Shown: piece by piece, positions 19,408 to 27,838 of the stretch
How the letters are laid out: the number at the start of each line of letters is the position of its first letter
How positions within the stretch are numbered: the first letter of the stretch is position 1
From: Duganella sp. BJB480
GTDB lineage: Bacteria; Pseudomonadota; Gammaproteobacteria; Burkholderiales; Burkholderiaceae_D
NCBI GenBank assembly: GCA_003416985.1
Contig: QVIN01000004.1
Coordinates: 248,001 to 312,000, forward strand
DNA: 64,000 nt
Direction of reading: 5' to 3'
Notes under the pieces: generated by a model
Seen by the model: the letters and a program-made list of their open reading frames with translations, nothing else
Database searches by the model: none
What the model was told of the DNA's origin: nothing
Made by a program: the position numbers and the translations under genes

Positions 19408-20882
19408 GATTTGTCTTCGTTATCCATAAACCAGGCGGGCAGGTAGATCGCCGCCGCGCCGAGCAGGCTGAGGAACCAGGTGCCGGAGAAGTTCATCAGC
19501 AGCGGTATCGCGTTAATCGCCAGCATGAACCAGATGATGAACTTGGCGGTATCGCGGTAGCGGCGCTTGCCGCCCTTGCTTGCCGCCGGCGCGCCCACGC
19601 GGCCCTTGAACTTGTCGCCGAACCAGGCCTTGAGCTGGTCGGCCGACACCGGCGACGAGCGCGACCAGGTCATTTCCTGGTCCGTGCTTTCGGCGGCCAG
19701 GCGGATCTGGCCGGCGGAGAATTCCTCCACCCGCGTGCGGTCGCCCGCCGCCACGCGCCAGTTGAAGGCGCCGGCCGCGAAGGTCACCACCGAGCCGTAG
19801 TCGTACAGGCGGGAGAACCGCGACCTGTCCACCGTCACCTCCGGCGCGCCGGGCGCGTACGCCACCGGCCACTCGGCCATCACGTTCGAGCCGGACCAGC
19901 CTTCGTCCGTCTCCACCAGCCACGAGAAGCCGGCGCGGGTGCCGTACATCAGGTACTCGTTCCACTGCGTGCCCTCGTCGTCGGCGCGGCGCATCATGCC
20001 GATGATGGTGAAGTCCTGATTGTTGATCCTGGCGGTCGCGCCCAGTTCTATCGTCATCGGCACGGCGGCCACGCGCTCGCCGGCGGCCAGCACTTCGGCC
20101 TTCGGGCTGGCGGCGTCGATCTGCGCGTGGCAGGCCGGGCACACCAGCGTGGCCGTCACGCCGGGGATGTACTTGATGCCGCTGCCGCACGACGGGCAGT
20201 CGAGCGCATCGAGCTTGCCGCGATAGCGTCCGGCCGCGCGCTGGATGGTGTCGTCGTCGCGCAGCAGCTGGCACTTCATGCTCTCCAGCGTGACGGCCAG
20301 GCCGGTGTAGACCACCGGGCGCGGCGAATCCGAATAATCGAGCGTGATGAATTCCCCGCCACGGCGGAAGTCCGCCACCCTGGCCTGGTAGCCTTCGCCC
20401 ACCTTGAACGGCAGCTCGCCCTGGCCGCCGATGCAATCGGCGGTGCGGATTTCGGCGGCGGTGTACAGCGCGCCGTTGATCGGGAAATTCTGGCCGGGCT
20501 GCAGATGCTCGAACACCGGCAGCTGCGTCGCGGCCACGGGATCGATCTTGAATTCGGCGGTGACGGTGTACATGCCGGACGAATCGCCCAGCCACGAGGT
20601 CACGCCGTCGTCGAACAGCAGGTACCACTCGTTCCACATGCCGGCCGAGTAGCGCAGCTGGATGCGGCCGACCACCGTGAACTGGCGCTTGCCCAGCACA
20701 CCGGAGGTGCCGATCTGGATCGGCGAGTAGTCCTCCAGCACGGACGACATCTTGCCCAAGTCCTTGACCGAGTCGGCGTCCTTGAGCACGCTGGTGCTGC
20801 AATATTCGCAGACAGCCATAACCGAGGCATGCGAGCGGAATTTGACTTCCGCGCCGCAGCTGGGACAGGAAACGATTTGCAT
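19404..20882 (-). CDS. DUF4178 protein with two zinc ribbons and C-terminal membrane helices
   Basis: The product is 492 residues. Order: zinc ribbon 1 (C6, C9, C25, C28), DUF4178 domain 1 (about 55-215, with SAGMWNEWYLLFDDG), zinc ribbon 2 (LDCPSCG...VCPACH, about 228-251), DUF4178 domain 2 (about 275-420, with GTQWNEYLMYG), then two close hydrophobic helices (IIWFMLAINAIPLLMNF, LSLLGAAAIYLPAWF). The repeated NEW/NEY motif shows an internal duplication. Its start shares one base with the SPFH stop (TAATG). The family has no known reaction but recurs with SpeD-like, DUF350 and SPFH genes. Confidence 0.85.
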   Translation of the reverse strand: MQIVSCPSCGAEVKFRSHASVMAVCEYCSTSVLKDADSVKDLGKMSSVLEDYSPIQIGTSGVLGKRQFTVVGRIQLRYSAGMWNEWYLLFDDGVTSWLGDSSGMYTVTAEFKIDPVAATQLPVFEHLQPGQNFPINGALYTAAEIRTADCIGGQGELPFKVGEGYQARVADFRRGGEFITLDYSDSPRPVVYTGLAVTLESMKCQLLRDDDTIQRAAGRYRGKLDALDCPSCGSGIKYIPGVTATLVCPACHAQIDAASPKAEVLAAGERVAAVPMTIELGATARINNQDFTIIGMMRRADDEGTQWNEYLMYGTRAGFSWLVETDEGWSGSNVMAEWPVAYAPGAPEVTVDRSRFSRLYDYGSVVTFAAGAFNWRVAAGDRTRVEEFSAGQIRLAAESTDQEMTWSRSSPVSADQLKAWFGDKFKGRVGAPAASKGGKRRYRDTAKFIIWFMLAINAIPLLMNFSGTWFLSLLGAAAIYLPAWFMDNEDKS

Positions 20883-21919
20883 TAGCCGAGCAGTTTTTTC
20901 AGCAGTTCGGCCTTGGTGCTGTCGTAGTCGGTAGCCGTGATCAAGCCCTTGTCGAGCAGACCCTTAAGTTTTTCCAGCCGCGCCTCGATCGAGTCCTCGG
21001 CCGGCGCTGCGGGTGCGGCGGCCGCCGGCGCGGCCTGCGGCGCCAGCGACGCGCCCAGCGCCTGGCCCATCACCTGTCCCAGTTGTACGCCCGCGCCCAG
21101 GCCGACGCCGATGCCGGCCATGCCGCCCTCGTTCTGCGCCGCCAGCGGGATCGCGGTGGCCGCCTGGTACTTGGTGAAGCCGGCCATCTTGTCGGCGCTC
21201 ATGCCGCCCTTCATGCCGGCGGAGATGCGCTCGTCCAGCGCGGCCTGCAGTTCCTCCGGCAGGCTGACGCTGGCGACGTTGAATTCATCAAGGCCGATGC
21301 CGTAGCGGCCGAAGGCCGTGGCCAGGTCGCCCTTGACCTGCTGCGCCATCAGCGCCTGGTTGGCCGCCATGTCCAGGAAGGGCACTTGCGCGCTGCCCAG
21401 CGAGCTGGCCATGGTCGCCATCAGGATGCCGCGCAGCTGTTCCTCCACCTCGTCGCGGGTGTAGGCCTCGCGGGTGCCGCTGATCTCCTTGAAGAACAAA
21501 CGCGGATCGGCCACGCGGTACGAGTACATGCCGAAGGCGCGCACGCGCACCATGTCGAAGTCCTTGTCGCGGATGGTGATCGGCTGCGGCGTGCCCCATT
21601 TGCGGCCGGTCTGCACGCGGGTGCTGAAGTAGTAGACGTCCGACTTGAACGGCGAGTCGAACAGCTTGTCCCAGTTTTTCAGGTTGGTCAGCACCGGCAG
21701 GGTCTGCGTGGTCAGCTTGTGGGTGCCGGGGCCGAACACGTCGGCGATCTGGCCCTCGTTGACGAACACCGCCATCTGCGATTCGCGCACCACCAGCACG
21801 CCGCCGTTCTGGATCTCCTGGTCCTGCATCGGATAACGCCACGCGAGGACGCCGTCGACTTCCTCGTTCCACTGCAGTACGTCGATAAACTGCTTCTTGA
21901 TAAAGCTGCCTAAGCCCAT
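20882..21919 (-). CDS. SPFH-domain protein with C-terminal SHOCT segment
   Basis: The product is 345 residues from MGLGSFIKKQFIDVLQW, with GAGGA before the ATG. The long N-terminal extension to 21967 is rejected because it runs into the DUF350 end. An SPFH (band-7-like, YdjI/'virion core' type) domain occupies about residues 30-240. An Ala/Gly/Pro linker follows. The last 35 residues (ARLEKLKGLLDKGLITATDY) form a SHOCT motif, a short helix pair for oligomer or membrane association. No N-terminal membrane helix is clear. It probably forms a scaffold at the membrane. Confidence 0.85.
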   Translation of the reverse strand: MGLGSFIKKQFIDVLQWNEEVDGVLAWRYPMQDQEIQNGGVLVVRESQMAVFVNEGQIADVFGPGTHKLTTQTLPVLTNLKNWDKLFDSPFKSDVYYFSTRVQTGRKWGTPQPITIRDKDFDMVRVRAFGMYSYRVADPRLFFKEISGTREAYTRDEVEEQLRGILMATMASSLGSAQVPFLDMAANQALMAQQVKGDLATAFGRYGIGLDEFNVASVSLPEELQAALDERISAGMKGGMSADKMAGFTKYQAATAIPLAAQNEGGMAGIGVGLGAGVQLGQVMGQALGASLAPQAAPAAAAPAAPAEDSIEARLEKLKGLLDKGLITATDYDSTKAELLKKLLG

Positions 21920-21935
21920 GATGGTCCTCGCTTGA

Positions 21936-22322
21936 TTAGGAAATGCAGGCGCCGTTGATGGCGCCAATGGAAATGGAGATCGCGCCCAGCAAGCCGCCGA
22001 AGGCCGCGTTGTTGCCTTCGATCTGGTCCTTCGACATGTTCAGCGCGCGCGTGGTGATGGCGTAGGCCAGCATCTGCACCACCATCGCGCCGAGCGCCCA
22101 GGCGGAGAACTCGCGGTAATCGGCAGTATGCACCAGCGCCGAGGCGATGGTGATGGAAAAACCTATCAAGGCCCCGCCCAGCGATAGCGCCGCGGCGAAA
22201 TTCCCCTGCCGTATCAGCAGCACCTCGTCGAAAGGCGTCATCCACGTGTAGGCTTTGAAAAAGACCGCCAGCAGCACTGCAGCCAGTAAAAGATGAATCA
22301 GGTAGTTTTGGATGGCGGGCAC
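21936..22322 (-). CDS. DUF350 membrane protein
   Basis: The product is 128 residues from a GTG start (AAGG upstream). Four hydrophobic segments are visible: LIHLLLAAVLLAVFFKAYTW, AALSLGGALIGFSITIASAL, ALGAMVVQMLAYAIT and AAFGGLLGAISISIGAING. The pattern fits the DUF350/YjfL family, two-repeat integral membrane proteins. First gene of the leftward operon; 16 bases separate it from the SPFH gene. In E. coli the DUF350 gene yjfL is next to a PspA paralogue and a glutathionylspermidine-synthase-like gene, another polyamine link. Confidence 0.84.
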   Translation of the reverse strand: MPAIQNYLIHLLLAAVLLAVFFKAYTWMTPFDEVLLIRQGNFAAALSLGGALIGFSITIASALVHTADYREFSAWALGAMVVQMLAYAITTRALNMSKDQIEGNNAAFGGLLGAISISIGAINGACIS

Positions 22323-22387
22323 GGCGCACCTTGGGTTAAAGTGGTTAACTTGCTAACGCTCAAACATATTAGTGCAAAAATAGCTAA
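22323..22387. promoter_or_regulatory. Divergent promoter region of the polyamine cluster
   Basis: This 65-base AT-richer gap must carry both promoters and any shared control site. It includes GTTAACTTGCTAAC (short GTTA/TAAC arms). No clear -35/-10 pair can be chosen. No Shine-Dalgarno sequence precedes the rightward ATG at 22388, so that gene may be translated poorly or from a leaderless message. Confidence 0.35.
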
Positions 22388-23899
22388 ATGACCAAAAAGA
22401 TTCTCATCCTGTCCGTCTTCGTCGTCGCTTCCTGCGGCCTTGCCTACGAATTAATCGCCGGCGCCTTGTCCAGCTACCTGCTGGGCGACTCGATCCTGCA
22501 ATTTTCCACCATTATCGGCTGCTACTTGTTCGCCATGGGCGTGGGCGCGCACTTTTCCAAGTATGTCAGGGATGAGGATGTGCTGGCGCGCTTTGTGGAC
22601 ATCGAACTGGCGGTCGGCCTGGTGGGCGGCCTGTCGGCGGCGGTGTTGTTCCTGACCTTCTCGTGGATGGCGGCGCCGTTCCGCACGCTGCTGTACGTGA
22701 TGGTGTTCCTGATCGGCGCCTTCGTCGGCATGGAGGTGCCGCTGGTGATGCGCGCCCTGAACGAGCGCAAGACCGAATTCAATGAGCTGGTCAGCCGCGT
22801 GCTGACCTTCGACTACCTGGGCGCGCTGGCCGTGTCGCTGCTGTTCCCGCTGGTGCTGGCGCCGTATCTGGGGCTGGTGCGGACCGGATTCTTGTTCGGC
22901 ATGCTGAACGTGGGCGTGGCCCTGTGGACCATCACCGCGTTTCGCACGGAGCTGAAGAACGTCACCGGCCGCATGCTGCGCGCCGCCAGCGTGATGTGCG
23001 TGCTGGTGTTCGGCTTCGCCTTCGCCGACAAGATGACCTACTGGGGCGAGCATGGCCTGTTCGGCGACGAGATCGTGTACGCCACCACCACGCCCTACCA
23101 GCGGCTGGTGATCACGCGCTGGAAGGACGACCTGCGCCTGTACATCAACGGCAACCTGCAATTCTCCTCGCGCGACGAGTACCGCTACCACGAGGCGCTG
23201 GTGCATCCGGTGCTGCAACCGCTGCCCTGGGCGCGGCGCGTGCTGGTGCTGGGCGGCGGCGACGGCCTGGCGCTGCGCGAGATCCTGCGCTATCCGAACA
23301 TCCAGCAGGTCACGCTGGTCGACCTGGACCCGGCCATGACCGGCGCCTTCACCAAGCGCGAGGAGCTGGTCAAGCTCAATCACGGCTCCTTCAGCGACAA
23401 GCGCGTGCGCGTCATCAACGCCGACGCCGCGATCTGGCTGCAGCACAACGACGACATGTTCGACGCCGTCATCGTCGATTTCCCCGATCCGTCCAGTTTC
23501 GCGCTGGGCAAGCTGTATTCGGTGCCGTTCTACGGCATGGTGAAGAAGCATTTGGCCGCCAACGGCTTGATGGTGGTGCAATCGACGTCGCCGTTCTTCG
23601 CGCCGCACGCCTACTGGACCATCGACGCCACGCTGCGCGAGGTTGGCCTGAAGACCTACCCGTACCACGCCTACGTGCCCTCGTTCGGCGAATGGGGCTT
23701 CATTCTCGCCACGCCGCAGGCGGACTATAAGCCGCCCACCGAATACCGCCTGCCGATGCGCTACCTGAACGCCGACACCACGCGCGAGATGTTCGTCTTC
23801 CCGCCGGATATGAAGGCCTTGCCGATGGAGCCGAACCGCCTCAACACGCAATCGCTGGTGCACGAGTTCGAGCAGGACTGGCGCCGGGTGATACGCTGA
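22388..23899 (+). CDS. Seven-helix membrane aminopropyltransferase (spermidine synthase-like)
   Basis: The product is 503 residues. Seven hydrophobic helices fill residues 1 to about 215. A spermidine-synthase-like Rossmann domain follows, with VLVLGGGDGLALREIL (about 287, donor binding), VTLVDLDP (acidic pair) and VIVDFPDPSS (catalytic aspartate region). Family members transfer an aminopropyl group from decarboxylated AdoMet to an amine. Positive residues in loops 2-3, 4-5 and 6-7 put the N-terminus inside, so an odd helix count would put the enzyme domain outside the membrane, an unusual prediction. Its stop overlaps the next start (TGATG). Confidence 0.85.
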   Translation: MTKKILILSVFVVASCGLAYELIAGALSSYLLGDSILQFSTIIGCYLFAMGVGAHFSKYVRDEDVLARFVDIELAVGLVGGLSAAVLFLTFSWMAAPFRTLLYVMVFLIGAFVGMEVPLVMRALNERKTEFNELVSRVLTFDYLGALAVSLLFPLVLAPYLGLVRTGFLFGMLNVGVALWTITAFRTELKNVTGRMLRAASVMCVLVFGFAFADKMTYWGEHGLFGDEIVYATTTPYQRLVITRWKDDLRLYINGNLQFSSRDEYRYHEALVHPVLQPLPWARRVLVLGGGDGLALREILRYPNIQQVTLVDLDPAMTGAFTKREELVKLNHGSFSDKRVRVINADAAIWLQHNDDMFDAVIVDFPDPSSFALGKLYSVPFYGMVKKHLAANGLMVVQSTSPFFAPHAYWTIDATLREVGLKTYPYHAYVPSFGEWGFILATPQADYKPPTEYRLPMRYLNADTTREMFVFPPDMKALPMEPNRLNTQSLVHEFEQDWRRVIR

Positions 23900-25509
23900 T
23901 GCTGCGCCGTTCCTTCCTGGTCTGGGCCGGCGCCAGCGGCGTGGTGGCGGCGGGCAGCGTGGCGGGATTTCACCGCTGGCAGGAGATCACGCCAACGGTG
24001 CATTATCCGGGCCGCGCCGAGGGCCACTTCCTGCGCGACCGCCGCGCCTTGCCGCCGCCGTCAAAAGTTATCCACACCGATATCGCCATCCTCGGCTCCG
24101 GCGTGGCCGGCCTGACCGCCGCATGGAAGCTGAAAAAACTCGGCAGGACCGACGTGCTGATGATCGACGGCCCTCAGCCGCACGGCAACGCCGCCGGCGG
24201 CGCCTTCGGCGACCTCGAATATCCGACCGGCGCGCACTACCTGCCGCTGCCGTCGCCGGAATCGGTGCACGTGCGCGAGATCCTGGCCGACCTGGGCATC
24301 ATCCAGAAGGATGCGATGGCGGAGAAGCCCTACTACGACGAGCGCTACATCCTGCACGGGCCGGAGGAGCGGCTGCTGTTCAACGGCCACTGGCAGGACG
24401 GCTTCATCCCCACCGACGGCGTGCCGCAGTGGGAGCGCGACGAACACACGCGTTTCTTCGCCGAGGTGACGCGGCTGCGCCAGACGCATGGCGCGGACGG
24501 CCGCCGCGTGTTCGTGTTCCCCACCGTGATGTCGTCGGAAGATCCGCAGTGGCAGGCGCTGGACCGCATCACGCTCAAGCAATGGCTGGAGCAGAACGGC
24601 TACAAGTCGCCGACGCTGCACTGGTACCTGAACTACTGCTGCCGCGACGACTACGGCACGCGCTACGACCAGGTCTCGGCCTGGGCCGGGCTGCACTACT
24701 ACTGCAGCCGCTGGGGACAGGCCGCCAACGCCGGCAACGGCGCCTGGCTCACGTGGCCGGGAGGCTTGCAGCCGCTGGCTTCCGGCATCGAGCGCGCGTC
24801 CGGCGTGCAGCGCATGGCCGGCACCGCCGTGTCGCTGAAGACGACGGCGGACGGCGTCGAAGCGCTGTGCTTCAAGCTGGAAAACGGCCAGCCGTCGAGC
24901 TACATCGTCCGCGCCCGCAAGGCCATCTGCGCGATGCCGACCTACGTGGCGGCGCGGGTGGTGGAGAACATCGCCGCCTACGGCTTCGATCCGGCCCAAC
25001 ACGTGCCGCAATACGCGCCGTGGATGGTGGCGAACTTCCTGCTCAAGCGCTTCCCGGACGAGCGACCCAGCCAGCCGCTGTCCTGGGACAACGTGGTGTA
25101 CAGCGAGCCGGGACTGGGCTTCGTCGTCTCCACCCACCAGGACATCCGCGTGCAGCCGCCGGAAAAGACCGTGTTCAGCGCCTACGTCGCGCTGTCGGAC
25201 CGCAAGCCCGGCGCCGCGCGCCGCTGGATGGAGGCCGCCACGCCGGAGGAGCTGCTGGCGCTGGCCAGCGCCGATTTGAAGGAAGCCTACGGATCGCAGT
25301 TCGCCTCCTGCGTCGAGCGGGTCGACATCACGCTGCGCGGCCACGCCATGGCCTCGCCCGGCCCCAACTTCCGCAGCAACGCCGGCATGAAGGCGCTGCG
25401 CGAGGTGGATGGCCCCATCCTGTTCGCGCACGCCGACCTGTCGGGCTTCTCGGTCTTCGAGGAAGCCGCGTGGTGGGGCTGCCGTGCCGCCACTCTTGCC
25501 GCAAAGTGA
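23899..25509 (+). CDS. FAD-dependent amine oxidase-like protein with Tat-type signal
   Basis: The product is 536 residues. MLRRSFLVWAGASGVVAAGS has the twin-arginine pattern RRSFL and a hydrophobic stretch, suggesting Tat export. HTDIAILGSGVAGLTAAWKL (about 61-80) is the FAD-binding GxGxxG motif. The later part resembles flavin amine oxidase/phytoene desaturase-type proteins. The coupled start after the aminopropyltransferase suggests it oxidises the amine product or substrate. The reaction is unproven. Last gene of the rightward pair; PPK2 starts 12 bases after its stop. Confidence 0.75.
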   Translation: MLRRSFLVWAGASGVVAAGSVAGFHRWQEITPTVHYPGRAEGHFLRDRRALPPPSKVIHTDIAILGSGVAGLTAAWKLKKLGRTDVLMIDGPQPHGNAAGGAFGDLEYPTGAHYLPLPSPESVHVREILADLGIIQKDAMAEKPYYDERYILHGPEERLLFNGHWQDGFIPTDGVPQWERDEHTRFFAEVTRLRQTHGADGRRVFVFPTVMSSEDPQWQALDRITLKQWLEQNGYKSPTLHWYLNYCCRDDYGTRYDQVSAWAGLHYYCSRWGQAANAGNGAWLTWPGGLQPLASGIERASGVQRMAGTAVSLKTTADGVEALCFKLENGQPSSYIVRARKAICAMPTYVAARVVENIAAYGFDPAQHVPQYAPWMVANFLLKRFPDERPSQPLSWDNVVYSEPGLGFVVSTHQDIRVQPPEKTVFSAYVALSDRKPGAARRWMEAATPEELLALASADLKEAYGSQFASCVERVDITLRGHAMASPGPNFRSNAGMKALREVDGPILFAHADLSGFSVFEEAAWWGCRAATLAAK

Positions 25510-25521
25510 TAAGCTAGTCCC

Positions 25522-26364
25522 ATGACACATAACGCCCGCCAGCGCTTCGGCGCCCCCGCCAAACTGAAACTGCGTGAAAGCGACGCAGACGATGCGGCTT
25601 TTTCCAGCCGCTCCGCCAACCCGGAACTGAGCAAGGCCAAGGCCAAGACGCTGGACCTGAAGCGCACCGCCGCGCTGATAGACCGCATCGGCGCCCTGCA
25701 GGACAAGCTGTATGCGCAGCGCCGGCAGAAGGTGCTGCTGATCCTGCAGGGCATGGACACCGCCGGCAAGGACGGCACGATACGCGTCATGTTCAACGGC
25801 ATCAGCCCGATGGGCGTGCGCGCGGCGGCCTTCAAGCAGCCGACCGACAACGAACTGGCCCACGACTACCTGTGGCGCGTGCACCAGCAGGTGCCGGTCA
25901 AGGGCGAGATCGCGATCTTCAACCGCAGCCACTACGAAGACGTGTTGATCACCAAGGTGCAGGGCATGATAGACGGCGACGAGTGCAAGCGCCGCTACGC
26001 GCAGATCCGCGATTTCGAACGCATGCTGGCGGAGACGGGCACGGTGGTCGTCAAGGTGTTCCTGCACATCTCGAAGGAAGAACAGCGCCAGCGGCTGCAG
26101 GAGCGGCTGGACGATCCCGACAAACAATGGAAGTTCAACCCGGCCGACGTCGAACAGCGCAAGAAATGGGACGACTACCAGCGTGCCTACGAGCGCGCCA
26201 TCCGCGAGACCAACATGCCGCATGCGCCATGGTACGTGGTGCCGGCCAATTCCAAGACCCACCGCAACCTGGTGGTCGCCAGCCTGCTGCTGGAGACCCT
26301 GGAAGACATGGACCTGGCCTATCCCGACCCGCATCCCGACCTGTCCTCGTTCACCGTCGAGTAA
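25522..26364 (+). CDS. ppk2: Polyphosphate kinase 2 (polyphosphate:nucleotide phosphotransferase)
   Basis: The product is 280 residues, the size of one-domain PPK2. LILQGMDTAGKDGTIRVMF is the Walker A-type motif (GMDTAGKDG), IFNRSHYEDVLITKV the Walker B region, and KQPTDNELAHDYLWR the lid. These enzymes phosphorylate nucleoside mono- or diphosphates with polyphosphate. The exact acceptor (AMP, ADP or GDP) cannot be read from the sequence by eye. It lies 12 bases after the flavin oxidase stop and 13 before gabD, so it may be cotranscribed with either. Confidence 0.9.
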   Translation: MTHNARQRFGAPAKLKLRESDADDAAFSSRSANPELSKAKAKTLDLKRTAALIDRIGALQDKLYAQRRQKVLLILQGMDTAGKDGTIRVMFNGISPMGVRAAAFKQPTDNELAHDYLWRVHQQVPVKGEIAIFNRSHYEDVLITKVQGMIDGDECKRRYAQIRDFERMLAETGTVVVKVFLHISKEEQRQRLQERLDDPDKQWKFNPADVEQRKKWDDYQRAYERAIRETNMPHAPWYVVPANSKTHRNLVVASLLLETLEDMDLAYPDPHPDLSSFTVE

Positions 26365-26377
26365 AAGGAGCTTACTC

Positions 26378-27832
26378 ATGCTGAAACTTAAAGATCCCAC
26401 CCTGCTGCGCCAGCAGGCCTACATCGACGGCGCGTGGAGCGACGCCGACAACGGCGCCACGCTGACCGTGACCAATCCAGCCACCGGCGAGCAGCTCGGC
26501 ACCGTGCCGCTGATGGGCGCCGCCGAGACGCGCCGCGCCATCGCCGCCGCAAAAGTCGCCTGGCCGGCCTGGCGCAAGAAGAGCGCCAAGGAGCGCGCCG
26601 CCATCCTGCGCAAGTGGAATGACCTGATCCTGGAGAACACCGAAGACCTGGCGCAGCTGATGACCGCCGAACAGGGCAAGCCGCTGGCCGAGTCGCGCGG
26701 CGAGGTGGCGTACGGCGCCTCCTTCATCGAGTGGTTCGGCGAGGAGGCCAAGCGCGTGGCCGGCGAGACGCTGGCCTCCCCATGGCCGGACCGCCGCCTG
26801 CTGGTGACCAAGGAGCCGATCGGCGTCTGCGCCGCCATCACGCCGTGGAACTTCCCGATCGCGATGATCACCCGCAAGGCCGGACCGGCGCTGGCGGCGG
26901 GCTGCCCGATGGTGCTCAAGCCGGCCGAATCGACGCCGTACTGCGCGCTGGCGCTGGCCGTGCTGGCCGAGCGCGCCGGCGTGCCGGCCGGCGTGTTCAG
27001 CGTGGTGACCGGCACGCCGAAGGAGATCGGCGGCGAGATGACGTCCAACCCCACCGTGCGCAAGCTGACCTTCACCGGCTCCACGGCGGTGGGCCGCCTG
27101 CTGATGGAGCAGAGCGCGCCGACCATCAAGAAGCTGTCGCTGGAACTGGGCGGCAACGCGCCCTTCATCGTGTTCGACGACGCCGACCTGGACGCGGCGG
27201 TGGAGGGCGCGCTGGCCTCCAAGTACCGCAATGCCGGCCAGACCTGCGTCTGCGCCAACCGCATCTACGTGCAGGACGGCGTGTACGACCGGTTCGCCGA
27301 GAAGCTGGTGGCGGCCGTGGCCAAGCTCAAGGTCGGCAACGGCGCGGAGGAGGGCGTCACGCAAGGTCCGCTGATCGACGAGAAGGCGGTGCAGAAGGTG
27401 GAGCAGCACGTGGCCGACGCGCTGGCCAAGGGCGGCCGCCTGCTGGCCGGCGGCAAGCGCCACGCGCTGGGCCACAGCTTCTTCCAGCCGACCGTGATCG
27501 CCGACGTCACCAGCGACATGATCGTCGCCACCGAGGAGACCTTCGGCCCGCTGGCGCCGCTGTTCCGCTTCACCACCGACGAGGAAGTGGTGGAACTGGC
27601 CAACAGCACCGAGTTCGGCCTGGCCAGCTACTTCTATTCGCGCGACATCGGCCGCATCTGGCGCGTGGCGGAGGGGCTGGAGAGCGGCATGGTCGGCGTC
27701 AACAGCGGCCTGATCTCCAACGAGATCGCGCCGTTCGGCGGCGTCAAGCAATCGGGCCTGGGGCGCGAGGGTTCGCACTACGGGCTGGACGATTTCCTGG
27801 TCATCAAATACATCTGCATGGGCGGGATCTAG
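26378..27832 (+). CDS. gabD: NAD(P)-dependent succinate-semialdehyde dehydrogenase-like enzyme
   Basis: The product is 484 residues from ATG 26378 (AAGGAG upstream); the frame open to 26183 overlaps PPK2 and is rejected. Aldehyde dehydrogenase motifs: TPWNFPIAMITRKAGPALAAG, FTGSTAVGR, LELGGNAPFIVFDDADLD (general-base glutamate) and NAGQTCVCANRIYVQ (catalytic cysteine). The match to GabD is close along the chain. It would oxidise succinate semialdehyde, the end of GABA and putrescine breakdown, which fits a polyamine neighbourhood, though the semialdehyde specificity is inferred. Confidence 0.87.
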   Translation: MLKLKDPTLLRQQAYIDGAWSDADNGATLTVTNPATGEQLGTVPLMGAAETRRAIAAAKVAWPAWRKKSAKERAAILRKWNDLILENTEDLAQLMTAEQGKPLAESRGEVAYGASFIEWFGEEAKRVAGETLASPWPDRRLLVTKEPIGVCAAITPWNFPIAMITRKAGPALAAGCPMVLKPAESTPYCALALAVLAERAGVPAGVFSVVTGTPKEIGGEMTSNPTVRKLTFTGSTAVGRLLMEQSAPTIKKLSLELGGNAPFIVFDDADLDAAVEGALASKYRNAGQTCVCANRIYVQDGVYDRFAEKLVAAVAKLKVGNGAEEGVTQGPLIDEKAVQKVEQHVADALAKGGRLLAGGKRHALGHSFFQPTVIADVTSDMIVATEETFGPLAPLFRFTTDEEVVELANSTEFGLASYFYSRDIGRIWRVAEGLESGMVGVNSGLISNEIAPFGGVKQSGLGREGSHYGLDDFLVIKYICMGGI

Positions 27833-27838
27833 CGGCCG

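Noticed and set aside
24061..26400. A 779-residue open frame antisense to the flavin oxidase and PPK2
   Set aside because: The sense genes have clear cofactor and Walker motifs; the antisense frame has none.
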